DNA of 64,000 nt from Flavobacterium sp. A45 (GCF_002001005.1 NZ_MUNX01000060.1:1-64000), one strand, 5' to 3'; numbered from the stretch's first letter, positions 8,543-18,782 are shown. Program-made: numbers and translations. The notes: generated by a model not told the origin, from the letters alone.

Positions 8543-9952
8543 TTACGAAGTGATAAATTTAGGATTGATTAAATTTTCAATAGAATAAATTTCATCCCAT
8601 TTGTCTTGAGTAATTAATTTTCGTTCCACAACTGCAATTTGATGTACGCTTTTTCCCGTTTTCAGAGCTTCTCCTGCAATGCTGGCACTTTCTTCGTATC
8701 CTAAAATTGGGTTCAATTGTGTAACAATCCCAATACTGTTCATTACCATATTATAACAATGCTGTTCATTGGCAGTAATCCCGATGATACATTTATCAAT
8801 TAATGTTTGAATGGCGTTTGACAAATAATCCAATGAGGTAAACATTGCAAAAGCAATTACTGGCTCCATAACATTTAATTGCAATTGTCCAGCTTCAGCA
8901 GCCATAGTTACCGTTAAATCTTGCCCTATCACATAAAAACAGGTTTGATTGACCACTTCTGGAATTACAGGATTTACTTTTCCCGGCATAATTGATGAAC
9001 CAGGCTGACGTGGAGGCAAATTAATTTCATTGAATCCTGTTCTTGGTCCTGAACTCAACAAACGCAAATCGTTACATATTTTTGAAATTTTAACCGCCGT
9101 TCTTTTCATTGTACCCATAATCTGTACATAAGCTCCGGTATCTACTGTTGCTTCTATTAAATCTGGGGATAAGGTTAATGGAATCCCTACTTCCTTAGCC
9201 AAATAATTAACACAAATTTCTGGATAGCCTTCAGGAGCATTTACTTTAGTTCCAATAGCTGTTGCTCCCATGTTAATATCTAACACTAAGCTTTGAGCAT
9301 CTTTTAACCTTAAAACATCTTCTCCTATTGTAGTTGCATAAGAATTGAATTCCTGACCCAAAGTCATTGGTACCGCATCTTGCAACTGAGTTCGCCCCAT
9401 TTTTAAAACTTCTTTGAACTCGTTTCCTTTAGAGGCAAATGCTTTTTCAAGATTTTCGACTGTTTTTATAAAATGGTCCATTTTTAAATACAATGCTATT
9501 CTAAAAGCAGAAGGATAAGCATCATTTGTAGATTGTGAACAATTCACGTGATTGTTTGGATGCAAGAAATTATACTCCCCTTTTTTATGTCCCAAATATT
9601 CCAAACCAATATTAGCAATTACTTCATTGGCATTCATATTCACAGATGTTCCTGCACCTCCTTGAATTAAATCACTAACAAATTCCTTATCAAATTTACC
9701 AGCTATTACCTGATCGCTTCCATAACAAATGGCTTCAGCAATTTTAGCATCTAGGGCTCCACAATCTTTATTGGCCAGTGCTGCAGCTTTTTTCACATAA
9801 CCCAATGCTTTTATGAACAATGGTTCTTTTGAAATTGGAATACCTGTTATATTAAAATTTTCGACTGCTCTAAAAGTCTGAATTCCATAATATAAATGAT
9901 TAGGTATTTCCAATTCACCTAAAAAATCATGTTCTCTCCTTGTTACTTCCAT
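8543..9952 (-). CDS. aspA: Aspartate ammonia-lyase
   Basis: The enzyme deaminates aspartate to fumarate and ammonia. The 469-residue length is typical. The fumarase/aspartase signature GSSIMPGKVNP occurs near residue 317, and the substrate loops QSTNDAYPSAFR (near 140) and MGRTQLQDAVP (near 185) are intact. It stands next to periplasmic asparaginase and a C4-dicarboxylate carrier, a module for using asparagine and aspartate as nitrogen and electron-acceptor sources. Fumarase C is a close relative, but the neighbourhood and the TQLQDAVP wording favour aspartase. Confidence 0.94.
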   Translation of the reverse strand: MEVTRREHDFLGELEIPNHLYYGIQTFRAVENFNITGIPISKEPLFIKALGYVKKAAALANKDCGALDAKIAEAICYGSDQVIAGKFDKEFVSDLIQGGAGTSVNMNANEVIANIGLEYLGHKKGEYNFLHPNNHVNCSQSTNDAYPSAFRIALYLKMDHFIKTVENLEKAFASKGNEFKEVLKMGRTQLQDAVPMTLGQEFNSYATTIGEDVLRLKDAQSLVLDINMGATAIGTKVNAPEGYPEICVNYLAKEVGIPLTLSPDLIEATVDTGAYVQIMGTMKRTAVKISKICNDLRLLSSGPRTGFNEINLPPRQPGSSIMPGKVNPVIPEVVNQTCFYVIGQDLTVTMAAEAGQLQLNVMEPVIAFAMFTSLDYLSNAIQTLIDKCIIGITANEQHCYNMVMNSIGIVTQLNPILGYEESASIAGEALKTGKSVHQIAVVERKLITQDKWDEIYSIENLINPKFITS

Positions 9953-10100
9953 AATATTACTTTTTAATGTTTGTTTTTTTTATACTTGACTTAATATGTG
10001 GATAAAAATAATAAAAATAAACTTTTTACATCCATAAATAAGTTATATTAAATTTAATTACTTAAATAAATTGAAAATATTCAATGCAAATAAGTCAAAT

Positions 10101-11780
10101 TTAATTCATCATTGAAACTAAAATTGGTCCCCAAGCCGTTAAGAGAATATTACCCAACGCATAAGGAATTGTGTACCCCAAAACCGGAAATTTACTGGCC
10201 GAAGCATCCTGTATCGCTTTTAATCCAATGGTTGATGTTCCTGCTCCTGTTTGCGCTCCCAACAAAATTATCGGGTTCATTTTGAGTATATATTTCCCAA
10301 AAAATAATCCAATGATATGAGGCACAATCGACACTACAAAACCAGCTAAAACAATACTAAAACCCATTTCTTGGAGTCCAGATATAAAACTCGGCCCTGC
10401 TGCCATTCCTACCAAACCGATAAATGTTGCCAATCCGACATTATCAAAAATCCATAAGGCAGGCTCGGGAATACTCCCAAATATTGGTGTATACGAATGC
10501 AACCAGCCAAAAATCAATCCCATCACCAATGCTCCTCCGCTGGTTGTCAAAGTGATATCTATTCCGAATACGTTAACCGAAAGCAACCCAAAAAATCCTC
10601 CTAAAACGATACCCAATCCTAGAAACACAATATCTGTAGCTGAACTTTGTCGATCTAGATATCCAATTTCCTTAGCTGCTTTTTCTATTAAAACCATCTT
10701 ACCACTGAGCTTCAAAACATCCCCTCTTTCTAAAACAGTATCTAAATTAAACGGTATTTCCTGGTACTCTCTAGTAATCTTATCCAACATTACCCCACTA
10801 CTAAAATGATCGCGTAAACTTCTAATTGTTTTTCCCGAAATATTTTTATTTGTGATTGTCACATCCATATGTGCCAATGGAAATTTCAACAATTCCTCAT
10901 CTAAAACCTCAGGACCAATATTGGTAAGACTGGTCATGATGATGCCCTGTCGCGCCATTATTACCAAAATATCCCCCTCATGAATAATTGTATTGGGAGT
11001 TGGATCAATTAATTCTTGATTATGTCTTATTCGCTGAACCGCTAATCTTAAATCCTTATTTGCTTTTTCAAACTCGGATATGGCTAATCCAAACAATTTC
11101 TCATTAGTTATTCGATAGGCTCTAATAATCCAACTTTGATAAACTAATTCTAGACCAGGTTCCTGTTCAGTTTCGCCTGTCAAGGTTTCACTGAGTTTTT
11201 TACTTTCTCCAACCAAATTGATTCCTAATAATTTTGGAGCAATTGTTGTTAAAAAGAAAACAAAAGAAGTTGCCCCGATAAGATATGTAAGCGAATAAGC
11301 AACGGGTATACGATTAATTAATTTTGATTGTTCTGCTTCAGAAATTGGTAATTGATGAATGGCTTCAGAAGCAGTTCCAATTAGAGTGGATTCTGAGAAT
11401 GCTCCAGCCAAAAGTCCTGCAGCAGTACCAGTATCATAATTCAAAAGTTTCGAAATTCCGAAAGCAATCAATAAACAAGAGACACAAATAACAAGTGTTA
11501 ACATCAATTGAGGGAATGCATTTTTCTTTAGACCTTGAAAAAATTGGGGTCCTACTTTGTAACCAGTAGCAAAAAGAAAAAAATCGAAGAAAATAGTTTT
11601 GACAATCGGAGGGATTTCTATGTTTAATTGGCCAATAATCACTCCAGCGAACAAAGTTCCCAAAACTACTCCAATTTTAAAAGTACCAATTTTTATGTGC
11701 CCTAAAGCAAAACCCAGAGATAGTGTTAAAAAAACAGCTAGCTCAGGATGATCCCGTAAAATATGTGCAAAACTTTCCAT
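10101..11780 (-). CDS. AspT-type aspartate:alanine exchanger family transporter
   Basis: The 559-residue membrane protein has two halves of about five hydrophobic helices each, roughly residues 10-185 and 385-559. Each carries the AAE-family pattern (KVGPQFFQGLKK; AGPSFISGLQEMGF). The halves flank a soluble central region with two RCK_C/TrkA-C-like segments (near 205-290 and 295-380). AspT exchanges aspartate for alanine and relatives move other carboxylates. Its place beside aspartase and upstream of malic enzyme fits dicarboxylate or amino-acid exchange. The ATG at 11780 is preferred over one seven codons upstream because it starts directly at the first helix (MESFAHILRDHPELAVF). Confidence 0.85.
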   Translation of the reverse strand: MESFAHILRDHPELAVFLTLSLGFALGHIKIGTFKIGVVLGTLFAGVIIGQLNIEIPPIVKTIFFDFFLFATGYKVGPQFFQGLKKNAFPQLMLTLVICVSCLLIAFGISKLLNYDTGTAAGLLAGAFSESTLIGTASEAIHQLPISEAEQSKLINRIPVAYSLTYLIGATSFVFFLTTIAPKLLGINLVGESKKLSETLTGETEQEPGLELVYQSWIIRAYRITNEKLFGLAISEFEKANKDLRLAVQRIRHNQELIDPTPNTIIHEGDILVIMARQGIIMTSLTNIGPEVLDEELLKFPLAHMDVTITNKNISGKTIRSLRDHFSSGVMLDKITREYQEIPFNLDTVLERGDVLKLSGKMVLIEKAAKEIGYLDRQSSATDIVFLGLGIVLGGFFGLLSVNVFGIDITLTTSGGALVMGLIFGWLHSYTPIFGSIPEPALWIFDNVGLATFIGLVGMAAGPSFISGLQEMGFSIVLAGFVVSIVPHIIGLFFGKYILKMNPIILLGAQTGAGTSTIGLKAIQDASASKFPVLGYTIPYALGNILLTAWGPILVSMMN

Positions 11781-12034
11781 TAACTTCAGATTACAAATCA
11801 ATTAACAAAATACACTCTATTTTAAAAACTGGGGCAAGCTTTTAAATTAACAATAAAGTTAATACATAAATAAGCATAACAAAAAATATCATACTATTTT
11901 TTGTTAATTTATACTGAATATAATTAATATTGGCAATTATATTCAATAATAAATTAACATTCATGATAACTTAACAATCACAATATTTCAATTTTTCTAA
12001 TTTACTGGGAACAAACATTCCAAAACTAATTGAG

Positions 12035-13651
12035 TTATTTGTATTTCGGAATGTACATTTTACCTTTGATAAAATCACTAATGTTTTCTGGTCTATCAAC
12101 ACCTGCTAAACCTAAATTAAAAATATCTTCAGCAATCTTTACAGCAACATTTACAGATACTCTCAAAATATCAGCAACATTAGGATAGATTAGTCCTTTC
12201 TCAAAATCGGCCAAACTTACTTGCTCAGCCACAGCTTCTGCAGCTGTCAATAATATATCATCAGTAACCCTTGTCGCTTCTGTAGCAAAAATAGCGAGCC
12301 CTAATGCTGGAAAAATAAAAACATTATTTCCTTGACCTGGCGTAAAAATTTTACCTTGATATTCAACTGGGGCAAATGGGCTCCCACTAGCAAAAATGGC
12401 TTTCCCTCTACTCCAATTATAAGCTTGTTCGGCAGTACATTCAGAATGTGAAGTTGGGTTGGAATATGGGAAAATTATTGGTCGTTCATTTACGGCACTC
12501 ATATTTTCAATCACCTGCTGATTGAATGCTCCCCCAACCGTACTAACACCGACAATAGCTGTCGGTTTAATTCTAAGGACTGCTTCAGCAAAATCAGTGC
12601 ACGGATGAGAATCATGGGCAAATTGAAATTGATGTTCGACAAGATCTTTTCGACTTTTTACCAATAAGCCATTTACATCAAACATCCAAATCTGACTTAA
12701 AGCTTCTTCCTTAGTCAAACCATCTCTCTGAAATTTTTTGACCAGCATATCAGCAATACCAAATGCCGCCGCACCTGCACCTAAAAACAAAAAATGCTGA
12801 TCAATAAATCTTTTTTTCATCAAGCGACTTATGGAAATAAATCCTGCAGTGGCAATCGCAGCCGTCCCTTGTATATCATCATTAAAAGTGCAGACTTTCT
12901 CTTTATAGGTATTTAAAATTTTAATCGCGTCAACACCCGGGAAATCTTCCCATTGTATGCATATTTTAGGAAAAACTTCATTCATCGCCTCAACAAAAGC
13001 GGCTACGAAATCATCAAATTCCTTTCCTCTAATCCTTTTGCATTTTAACCCTGGATATAGTGGGTCATTCAAAAACTCTTCATTATTGGTACCCACATCC
13101 AACACAATTGGAAGTGTACATTCTGGAGGAACACCTCCGCAACTGGTGTACAAAACTAGTTTTCCAATGGGAATTCCTAAACCAAAAACACCCAAATCTC
13201 CCAATCCTAGTATGCGTCCGCCATCTGTGACAACGGTAAATCGCACATCTTTTTCAGGCCAATTTCTCAGAATTTGTTTTAGATTGTCTTTTTCTTTGAT
13301 AGAAAGATACAAGCCCCTTGGTCTTCTGGATACCTGACCAAATTTTTGACATGCTTCACCAACTGTAGGCGTATAAACCAAAGGAAGGTACTTAGCTGGG
13401 TCACTGCTGATTGTTTTGAAAAATAAGGTTTCATTATTTTCCAGCAACTGCATTAAATATATATATTGATTTATGGGCTTTTCAAAATTATCCAGTTGTT
13501 CGTGAATACGTATTGTTTGCGTTTCAATGGTTTCGACCGCTTCTGGCAACATTCCGAGCAATCCAAATTTTTCTCTTTCTTCGTGAGTAAATGCTGTTCC
13601 TTTATTTAATCGAGGATTTCGCAATAACGAATAACCAGTACAATCTTCCAT
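12035..13651 (-). CDS. maeA: NAD-dependent malic enzyme
   Basis: The enzyme oxidatively decarboxylates malate to pyruvate. The 538-residue length is that of the large-subunit NAD type (SfcA/MaeA class) rather than the 750-residue MaeB fusion. Visible motifs are YTPTVGEACQKFG near residue 110, VVTDGGRILGLGDLG near 160 and a Rossmann motif FLGAGAAAFGIA near 290. It would drain malate made from the fumarate released by aspartase. The first ATG gives the usual N-terminus for the family. Confidence 0.94.
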   Translation of the reverse strand: MEDCTGYSLLRNPRLNKGTAFTHEEREKFGLLGMLPEAVETIETQTIRIHEQLDNFEKPINQYIYLMQLLENNETLFFKTISSDPAKYLPLVYTPTVGEACQKFGQVSRRPRGLYLSIKEKDNLKQILRNWPEKDVRFTVVTDGGRILGLGDLGVFGLGIPIGKLVLYTSCGGVPPECTLPIVLDVGTNNEEFLNDPLYPGLKCKRIRGKEFDDFVAAFVEAMNEVFPKICIQWEDFPGVDAIKILNTYKEKVCTFNDDIQGTAAIATAGFISISRLMKKRFIDQHFLFLGAGAAAFGIADMLVKKFQRDGLTKEEALSQIWMFDVNGLLVKSRKDLVEHQFQFAHDSHPCTDFAEAVLRIKPTAIVGVSTVGGAFNQQVIENMSAVNERPIIFPYSNPTSHSECTAEQAYNWSRGKAIFASGSPFAPVEYQGKIFTPGQGNNVFIFPALGLAIFATEATRVTDDILLTAAEAVAEQVSLADFEKGLIYPNVADILRVSVNVAVKIAEDIFNLGLAGVDRPENISDFIKGKMYIPKYK

Positions 13652-13883
13652 TTTAGTAAGTTTTATAAATTATTTATTTTTTTAAAATCAACAAAATATA
13701 TTTGAATTCAGAAACGAATAGTAATAAATTCATTTCCTTCATTTAACCAAAACTTTAAAAAAATAACAATTCAAAAAAAGTATTCGTTTTTTGAATTTTA
13801 AAACATAAACTTACAAAAATATTTAACACTAATACATTAAATATCAATTAAGAATGCCTCATTTGAAAATTATCAACTCTAAA

Positions 13884-14654
13884 TCATTCGTCGCCTGAAT
13901 GATGATCTGGTGGCTTAGGTATGCTATGCTTTATCACTGAATTCAAGTAAAAAAACAATCGAATGGTATGGTTCATATCATATTGGTAGCCTGAATATTT
14001 TTGCTGATAAACATTCATATAACCAAAATCAAAACTCAACTTGGGATTTATATTTTGTTTGATTCCAATAAACAATCTGTTTTGATCAAATGTATTATAG
14101 ACTACTTCCTTGCCAAAATGAATCAATAACTCATCGGCTAAAACCAAAGAAGGCATTTTTTTATTATTGAAAATTGGAATATTAAAACTAGCCAAATAAC
14201 GCACTCTATTTGTAAAACGGAGTTCTCCTGTGGGTTCATCATTTGCCATTTTTTCCTGCCATCTCTGCTCATTTCGAAGCCTTTGGAGAATACTGATTTT
14301 TCCAATTTTGGTAATTAACTGTGCTTGCTCATATATTCTATTTTCATTCGAATAAGTTGACCAGCCATCACGGGTTGGAGCCAACCACATATGTGCATAC
14401 CCCCCCGTTATTGAAACAGATGGATTGGGTATATATGCGACACCACCCCTCAATAAATAAAAATTATTACTTTCAAAAAAACCATTTTCACGAATATGTG
14501 CATCGGCTGCAATTCCCCAGTGGTCACTGAACTTTGTAACAGTATTCAACGAGACCCAAGTTTGAACTTGTTGATTTACTTCTTTTTTTGTGGCCGCTTG
14601 AGCGAAGATTAAAAAGGGAAACAATACAGCTAAAACTTTAGATAAATTTTTCAA
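13884..14654 (-). CDS. DUF2490 outer-membrane beta-barrel protein
   Basis: The 256-residue protein has a signal peptide (MKNLSKVLAVLFPFLIFAQA) and alternating strands such as NRVRYLASFNIPIF and LSFDFGYMNVYQQKYSGYQYDMNHTIRLFFYL, matching the DUF2490 family, which is common in Bacteroidota. Function is unknown. It is the most upstream gene of the minus-strand cluster, 232 bases from malic enzyme, so co-regulation is uncertain. Confidence 0.8.
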   Translation of the reverse strand: MKNLSKVLAVLFPFLIFAQAATKKEVNQQVQTWVSLNTVTKFSDHWGIAADAHIRENGFFESNNFYLLRGGVAYIPNPSVSITGGYAHMWLAPTRDGWSTYSNENRIYEQAQLITKIGKISILQRLRNEQRWQEKMANDEPTGELRFTNRVRYLASFNIPIFNNKKMPSLVLADELLIHFGKEVVYNTFDQNRLFIGIKQNINPKLSFDFGYMNVYQQKYSGYQYDMNHTIRLFFYLNSVIKHSIPKPPDHHSGDE

Positions 14655-14911
14655 AATAATATACGTTTTAAATCGGGAATAAATTTGTAATAAAATTAAT
14701 TAAAATATCATTACTTTTTTACAGTAAAAATACTTTTCCAACTCCTATATTAATATGACATTTATCAGTATAAAGGCAGAAAAATGGATTTTAATTAATC
14801 ATTAAAAAAAGACTCGAATTCAATTTTCTGATAGTTTCGAATCACTTCATTTTAACAGAAGCTTATCTCCAAAAAAAGGATACATTTGCAGGCGAAAATA
14901 TTTACCCCAAA

Positions 14912-15715
14912 ATGAAAATAAAATTTCTTTGTTTATTTTTCTTCTTTACTTTAACGACCATTTCCCAAACCAAATTCCTTTCCTGGAACCTACAAAACTT
15001 TGGCAAATCCAAATCCAATCAAGAGATCGCATTTATTGCCAATACAATAAAAGACTTCGATATCATTGCTGTACAAGAAGTTGTAGCGGGAAATGGAGGG
15101 ACGCAGGCTGTAGCAAGATTAGCAGATGAACTTAATCGAAAGGGGACTAAATGGGATTATCGAATAAGTGAACCTACTTCCAGCAGCGCTTATAAAACGG
15201 AACGTTATGCCTTTCTTTGGAAAACAAGCAGTCTAAGGCTAAAAGGAAAACCTTGGTTAGAACAAAAATACCATCTTGAAATAGATCGCGAACCGTATTT
15301 TGCCACTTTTGAAATCAAAGGAAAAAAAATAACCGTTGCTACTTTTCATGCTATCACAAAAAGCAAACAACCCGAAACCGAGATTAAATATTTCAAGCTT
15401 CTACCACAAGAATACCCTACTTTGAATCTACTGTTTGCGGGAGACTTCAATTGTCCTCAATCACATTCGGTTTTTATTCCTTTGAAGAAAATGGGCTTTG
15501 CTCCTATTTTGAAAAATCAAAAAACATCATTAAAATTAAAACCAAAAGGGGATAATTACTTAGCATCTGAATATGACAATATCTTTTACAAAACCAGCTC
15601 CATAAACTATTTAAGATCGGATGTAATTTTGTTTCATAAAAAATTCACTTCCTTAAAAGACGCCCGTAAAATATCTGATCATATTCCTATTTGGTTTGAA
15701 TTTTCTTTGAATTAA
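14912..15715 (+). CDS. Secreted endonuclease/exonuclease/phosphatase-family protein
   Basis: The 267-residue protein has a signal peptide (MKIKFLCLFFFFTLTTISQ) followed by the EEP fold. Visible motifs are FLSWNLQNFG, AVQEV with the metal-binding Glu, AGDFNCP with the catalytic Asp/Asn, and SDHIPIWFEF with the terminal Asp/His pair. All catalytic positions are present, so an exported nuclease or phosphodiesterase is likely; substrate is unknown. A TACATTTG -7 box lies at about 14881-14888. It is transcribed away from the dicarboxylate cluster. Confidence 0.85.
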   Translation: MKIKFLCLFFFFTLTTISQTKFLSWNLQNFGKSKSNQEIAFIANTIKDFDIIAVQEVVAGNGGTQAVARLADELNRKGTKWDYRISEPTSSSAYKTERYAFLWKTSSLRLKGKPWLEQKYHLEIDREPYFATFEIKGKKITVATFHAITKSKQPETEIKYFKLLPQEYPTLNLLFAGDFNCPQSHSVFIPLKKMGFAPILKNQKTSLKLKPKGDNYLASEYDNIFYKTSSINYLRSDVILFHKKFTSLKDARKISDHIPIWFEFSLN

Positions 15716-15721
15716 TTATCC

Positions 15722-15762
15722 AAAAAAAATCCAAATTTCAATATTAAAAATTGGAATTTGGA
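15722..15762 (-). terminator. Terminator of the 15816-17078 gene
   Basis: On the minus strand a 13-bp stem with one mismatch (15750-15762 with 15730-15742) is followed by a run of eight T (complement of 15722-15729). It lies about 50 bases after the minus-strand stop codon and may also act weakly on the convergent gene. Confidence 0.8.
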
Positions 15763-15815
15763 CTCGAGCGGTAGCGAACAGGCGTAGCAATTTTCAGTTT
15801 TAGATTCATTCTTTT

Positions 15816-17078
15816 TTATGTTTTCTGCTTTTTCTTTCTAGCCGCTGGAAACAACACATTATTCAAAATTAATCGATAACCAGGAGAATTGGGATGCAAA
15901 TCCAAAACAGTAGCAGGATCACCTACCTGATGTTGATAATCCTCAGGATCATGACCTCCATAAAAGGTAAACATACCTTTTCCTTTTTCTCCATGAATGT
16001 ATCTGGCTTCACCATTCAATTCACAAGTTCCCATTACCAGAACATTCGATTTTACCAATTCGGAATCAAATGAAGTAGTTTGTCCCATAAAACCTTTTAT
16101 TAATTGTGTATGATTTTGGCACAACATACTGGGGATAAAATCCCATTTGGCCGAATATTCCATTAAAGTAAAATAATCTTTGTCCATAGGAATCTTTCTT
16201 TTTAAGGTCATATCAATATCCGAAAACTCATATTGTTCAGGTCTTCTCTCCAAAGTAAAATTTTTGAAAGCAAAAGAATTTCCAAAATTCAATTTGGATT
16301 GATAATTGGCTTCGCTTGGATCTCCATCAAACATGGATTCACAAATATCAACACCATCTGCTGCCAACGCAATATCAAAACTATCCGTAGCTGAACACAT
16401 TGCAAACAAGAATCCTCCTCCAATTACGAAATCCCGAATCTTTTTGGCAACTGCTCCTTTTTCTTGAGATACTTTGTTGAAGCCTAATTTTTTGGCCAAG
16501 GCCTCGGAATCTCTCTTTTGGTCAATATACCAGGGAATATTTTTATACGCTGCATAAAACTTACCATACTGTCCCGTATAATCCTCGTGATGCAAATGCA
16601 GCCAATCATAAAGCAATAATTGATCACTTAACACTTCTTCGTCATAAATGGGTGTAAAAGGAATTTCGGCATAAGTCAACACTAAAGTTACTGCATCGTC
16701 CCAAGGCTGTTTTCCTTTGGGGGTGTAAACCGCAACTTTGGGAGCTTTTTCTAAAATAATCGCTTCCATATTCTGGGAAGGACTTGAAATTTCATTCAAT
16801 ATCGATGTTTCCTCAGCATCCGAAATGACTTCAAAACTCACGCCCCGTATTTGGCACTCCTTCCTAATTTCTTCAGCATCAGGCAATAAAAAAGAACCTC
16901 CACGGTAATTAAGCAACCAGCTGGCTTTGTAGTTTTTGGCTAAACACCAATAGGTAATCCCATACGCTTTGAGGTGATTTTGCTGTGTCGTTTCATCCAT
17001 TGGCAACAAAATAAAAGAAGCCTTAGAGGAAATAGATACTAGAAAAATAAATATAAAAAGAATTCTTTTACACATCAT
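15816..17078 (-). CDS. Secreted protein of the family annotated 'asparagine synthetase B' in Flavobacteria
   Basis: The 420-residue protein has a signal peptide (MMCKRILFIFIFLVSISSKA). It contains GITYWCLAKNYKASWLLNYRGG, VAVYTPKGKQPWDDAVTLVL, GGGFLFAMCSATDSFD and FYGGHDPEDYQH. I recognise it as a widely conserved flavobacterial protein often labelled asparagine synthetase B. It shows no PP-loop ATPase or N-terminal glutaminase features, and an exported synthetase would be odd, so that label is doubtful. The GGGFLFAMCSATDS segment suggests a class-I-amidotransferase-like fold, which is inference. A TATCTTTG -7 box lies at 17096-17103 on the minus strand. Confidence 0.6.
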   Translation of the reverse strand: MMCKRILFIFIFLVSISSKASFILLPMDETTQQNHLKAYGITYWCLAKNYKASWLLNYRGGSFLLPDAEEIRKECQIRGVSFEVISDAEETSILNEISSPSQNMEAIILEKAPKVAVYTPKGKQPWDDAVTLVLTYAEIPFTPIYDEEVLSDQLLLYDWLHLHHEDYTGQYGKFYAAYKNIPWYIDQKRDSEALAKKLGFNKVSQEKGAVAKKIRDFVIGGGFLFAMCSATDSFDIALAADGVDICESMFDGDPSEANYQSKLNFGNSFAFKNFTLERRPEQYEFSDIDMTLKRKIPMDKDYFTLMEYSAKWDFIPSMLCQNHTQLIKGFMGQTTSFDSELVKSNVLVMGTCELNGEARYIHGEKGKGMFTFYGGHDPEDYQHQVGDPATVLDLHPNSPGYRLILNNVLFPAARKKKQKT

Positions 17079-17173
17079 TGAAAACTATTTTAAAGCAAAG
17101 ATAATTGGAAGTAATTAAAGTACTCTTTTTATCTTTTATAATCATGCAAAAAAATATTTTTAACATTCAGCTA

Positions 17174-17839
17174 TTAAATATCCAAAGACACGATACCGTT
17201 TTGAATAGCATAAACCACCAATCCTGCAATATTCTTGGATTCTGTTTTAAGTAATAAATTGTTTCTGTGTCCTTCAACAGTTCTCGGACTTATGAATAAT
17301 TTTTCGCCTATTTCGATGGTACTTTTTTGCTTGCAAATGAGTTGCAATACTTCTAATTCACGGGAAGTAATAAAACTAGTATCAAAACTGCATTTCGTTT
17401 TTTTATTAGCAATTAAATCATTTTGAATAATACCCATTACGTAGTCTGAATAATAAAATCCTTTTGTGGCTACTTCATTTATAGTGGCAAATAATTCTTG
17501 TGGTGTCGCATTTTTTACCAAATAAGAAACAGCTCCAACATCAATCATATTGGCTATAAATGATTTAGAATCGTAACTCGTCAATGCAATGATTTTTATT
17601 TCCGAAAAATCTCTATGGATAATTTTGGTAGCTTCAATACCGTTTAGCAATGGCATTTTCAAATCCATCATTACGATATCAGGCTTAGTGTTATTTCCTT
17701 TAAGAAAATCAATTAATTCAACACCATCCGAAGCTTCAAAAATCACTTCAATATTTTCTTCCCTAGATAATAAAAACGAAATTCCTTTTCTGAATAGAAC
17801 CTCATCATCCACTAGAATTATTTTTATAGTTTCTTTCAT
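17174..17839 (-). CDS. LuxR/NarL-type response regulator
   Basis: The 221-residue protein has a receiver domain (IILVDDEVLFRKG with the acidic pair, IVMMDLKMP with the phospho-acceptor Asp near residue 58, ALTSYD and a conserved Lys in YLVKNA) and a C-terminal LuxR-type helix-turn-helix (TSRELEVLQLICKQKSTIEI, then SPRTVEGHRNNLLLKT). It starts three bases after the stop of the upstream histidine kinase gene, so the two form a two-component operon. Targets are unknown. Confidence 0.93.
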   Translation of the reverse strand: MKETIKIILVDDEVLFRKGISFLLSREENIEVIFEASDGVELIDFLKGNNTKPDIVMMDLKMPLLNGIEATKIIHRDFSEIKIIALTSYDSKSFIANMIDVGAVSYLVKNATPQELFATINEVATKGFYYSDYVMGIIQNDLIANKKTKCSFDTSFITSRELEVLQLICKQKSTIEIGEKLFISPRTVEGHRNNLLLKTESKNIAGLVVYAIQNGIVSLDI

Positions 17840-17842
17840 AAT

Positions 17843-18514
17843 TTAGAAATTAAAAACAACTGAAATTCCATTATTTATTTGAGACTCCATCGAGAGACTC
17901 CCTCCTAAAACTTCAACTCTACTTACAACATTTTTTATTCCAAGACCCTTATGATTTTTCAATTGATTCATATCAAAACCGATTCCATTATCTAAATATT
18001 TACAGGTTCTTTTTCCATCTATTATGTCAAAAAAAAGAGAGATTGAAGTTGCCTTTCCATGTTGTATCGAATTAGCAAACAACTCCTGTAAAATTCTAAA
18101 AACATGTATATGATTATCATTCTCTTCAAAATCAAATTTTAAAGTATTTTCATATTGAATAGCAACGGTTCCATCGTCAATTAACTGAGCACATAATTCC
18201 TCAATTCCAGCATGAAGTCCAAATTTATCCAATACAGGCGGAAGTAAACTGTGTGTCATTTTTTTAGAACTATTCAAAGCTTTTGACGTGTATTCAATAA
18301 TGTTTTTGGTTATTTCTTCAATCTCTTTTGGAGGTAAATTAGGAATTTTCAGGAGATGACAATTCAACGAAATCACATTCAGTTTTGAACATATATCATC
18401 ATGCAGACTCTGCGCAATTCGCTTTCTATCCGATTCTAATGTTTTAACTAAGGCCGATAACTGAGTGCTTTTTTGGAAAATATCTAAATCATCAAATTCT
18501 AATTTCTTTTCCAT
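17843..18514 (-). CDS. Cytoplasmic sensor histidine kinase (HisKA_3 type)
   Basis: The 223-residue protein has the HisKA_3 dimerisation motif RKRIAQSLHDDICSKLNVIS (phospho-acceptor His near residue 37) and a HATPase domain (LFANSIQHG N-box, DNGIGFD, KGLGIKNVVSRV). No membrane segment or sensor domain is visible, so it is probably a soluble kinase taking its signal from a partner. The ATG at 18514 is chosen over a GTG eleven codons upstream. It is co-transcribed with the NarL-type regulator. Confidence 0.87.
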   Translation of the reverse strand: MEKKLEFDDLDIFQKSTQLSALVKTLESDRKRIAQSLHDDICSKLNVISLNCHLLKIPNLPPKEIEEITKNIIEYTSKALNSSKKMTHSLLPPVLDKFGLHAGIEELCAQLIDDGTVAIQYENTLKFDFEENDNHIHVFRILQELFANSIQHGKATSISLFFDIIDGKRTCKYLDNGIGFDMNQLKNHKGLGIKNVVSRVEVLGGSLSMESQINNGISVVFNF

Positions 18515-18782
18515 AACTATTCTATTGAAGTGTTTAGTAACTTTCACTTATCGCTTTTGCATATCTTCACATTATTTATCTTACTTTAAATAAATAAACA
18601 TGTATTTTGGCTAATTTTAATGATTATAAACGACAAATATAATCACATTTAGCTATTTTCCTAATAAAATACAACACTATTTTATCAGCACAAACATAAT
18701 AAAAATTCTCTTTTGTGAGGAATTAAGAAATTCAAATCACTACAAACCAACACAATAACAATATTACAGAATTCTAAATCAT
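18515..18782. other. AT-rich intergenic region between the kinase gene and dnaB
   Basis: No gene, RNA or clear promoter is seen in this very AT-rich stretch. The upstream signals of the kinase/regulator operon should lie here. Confidence 0.4.
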
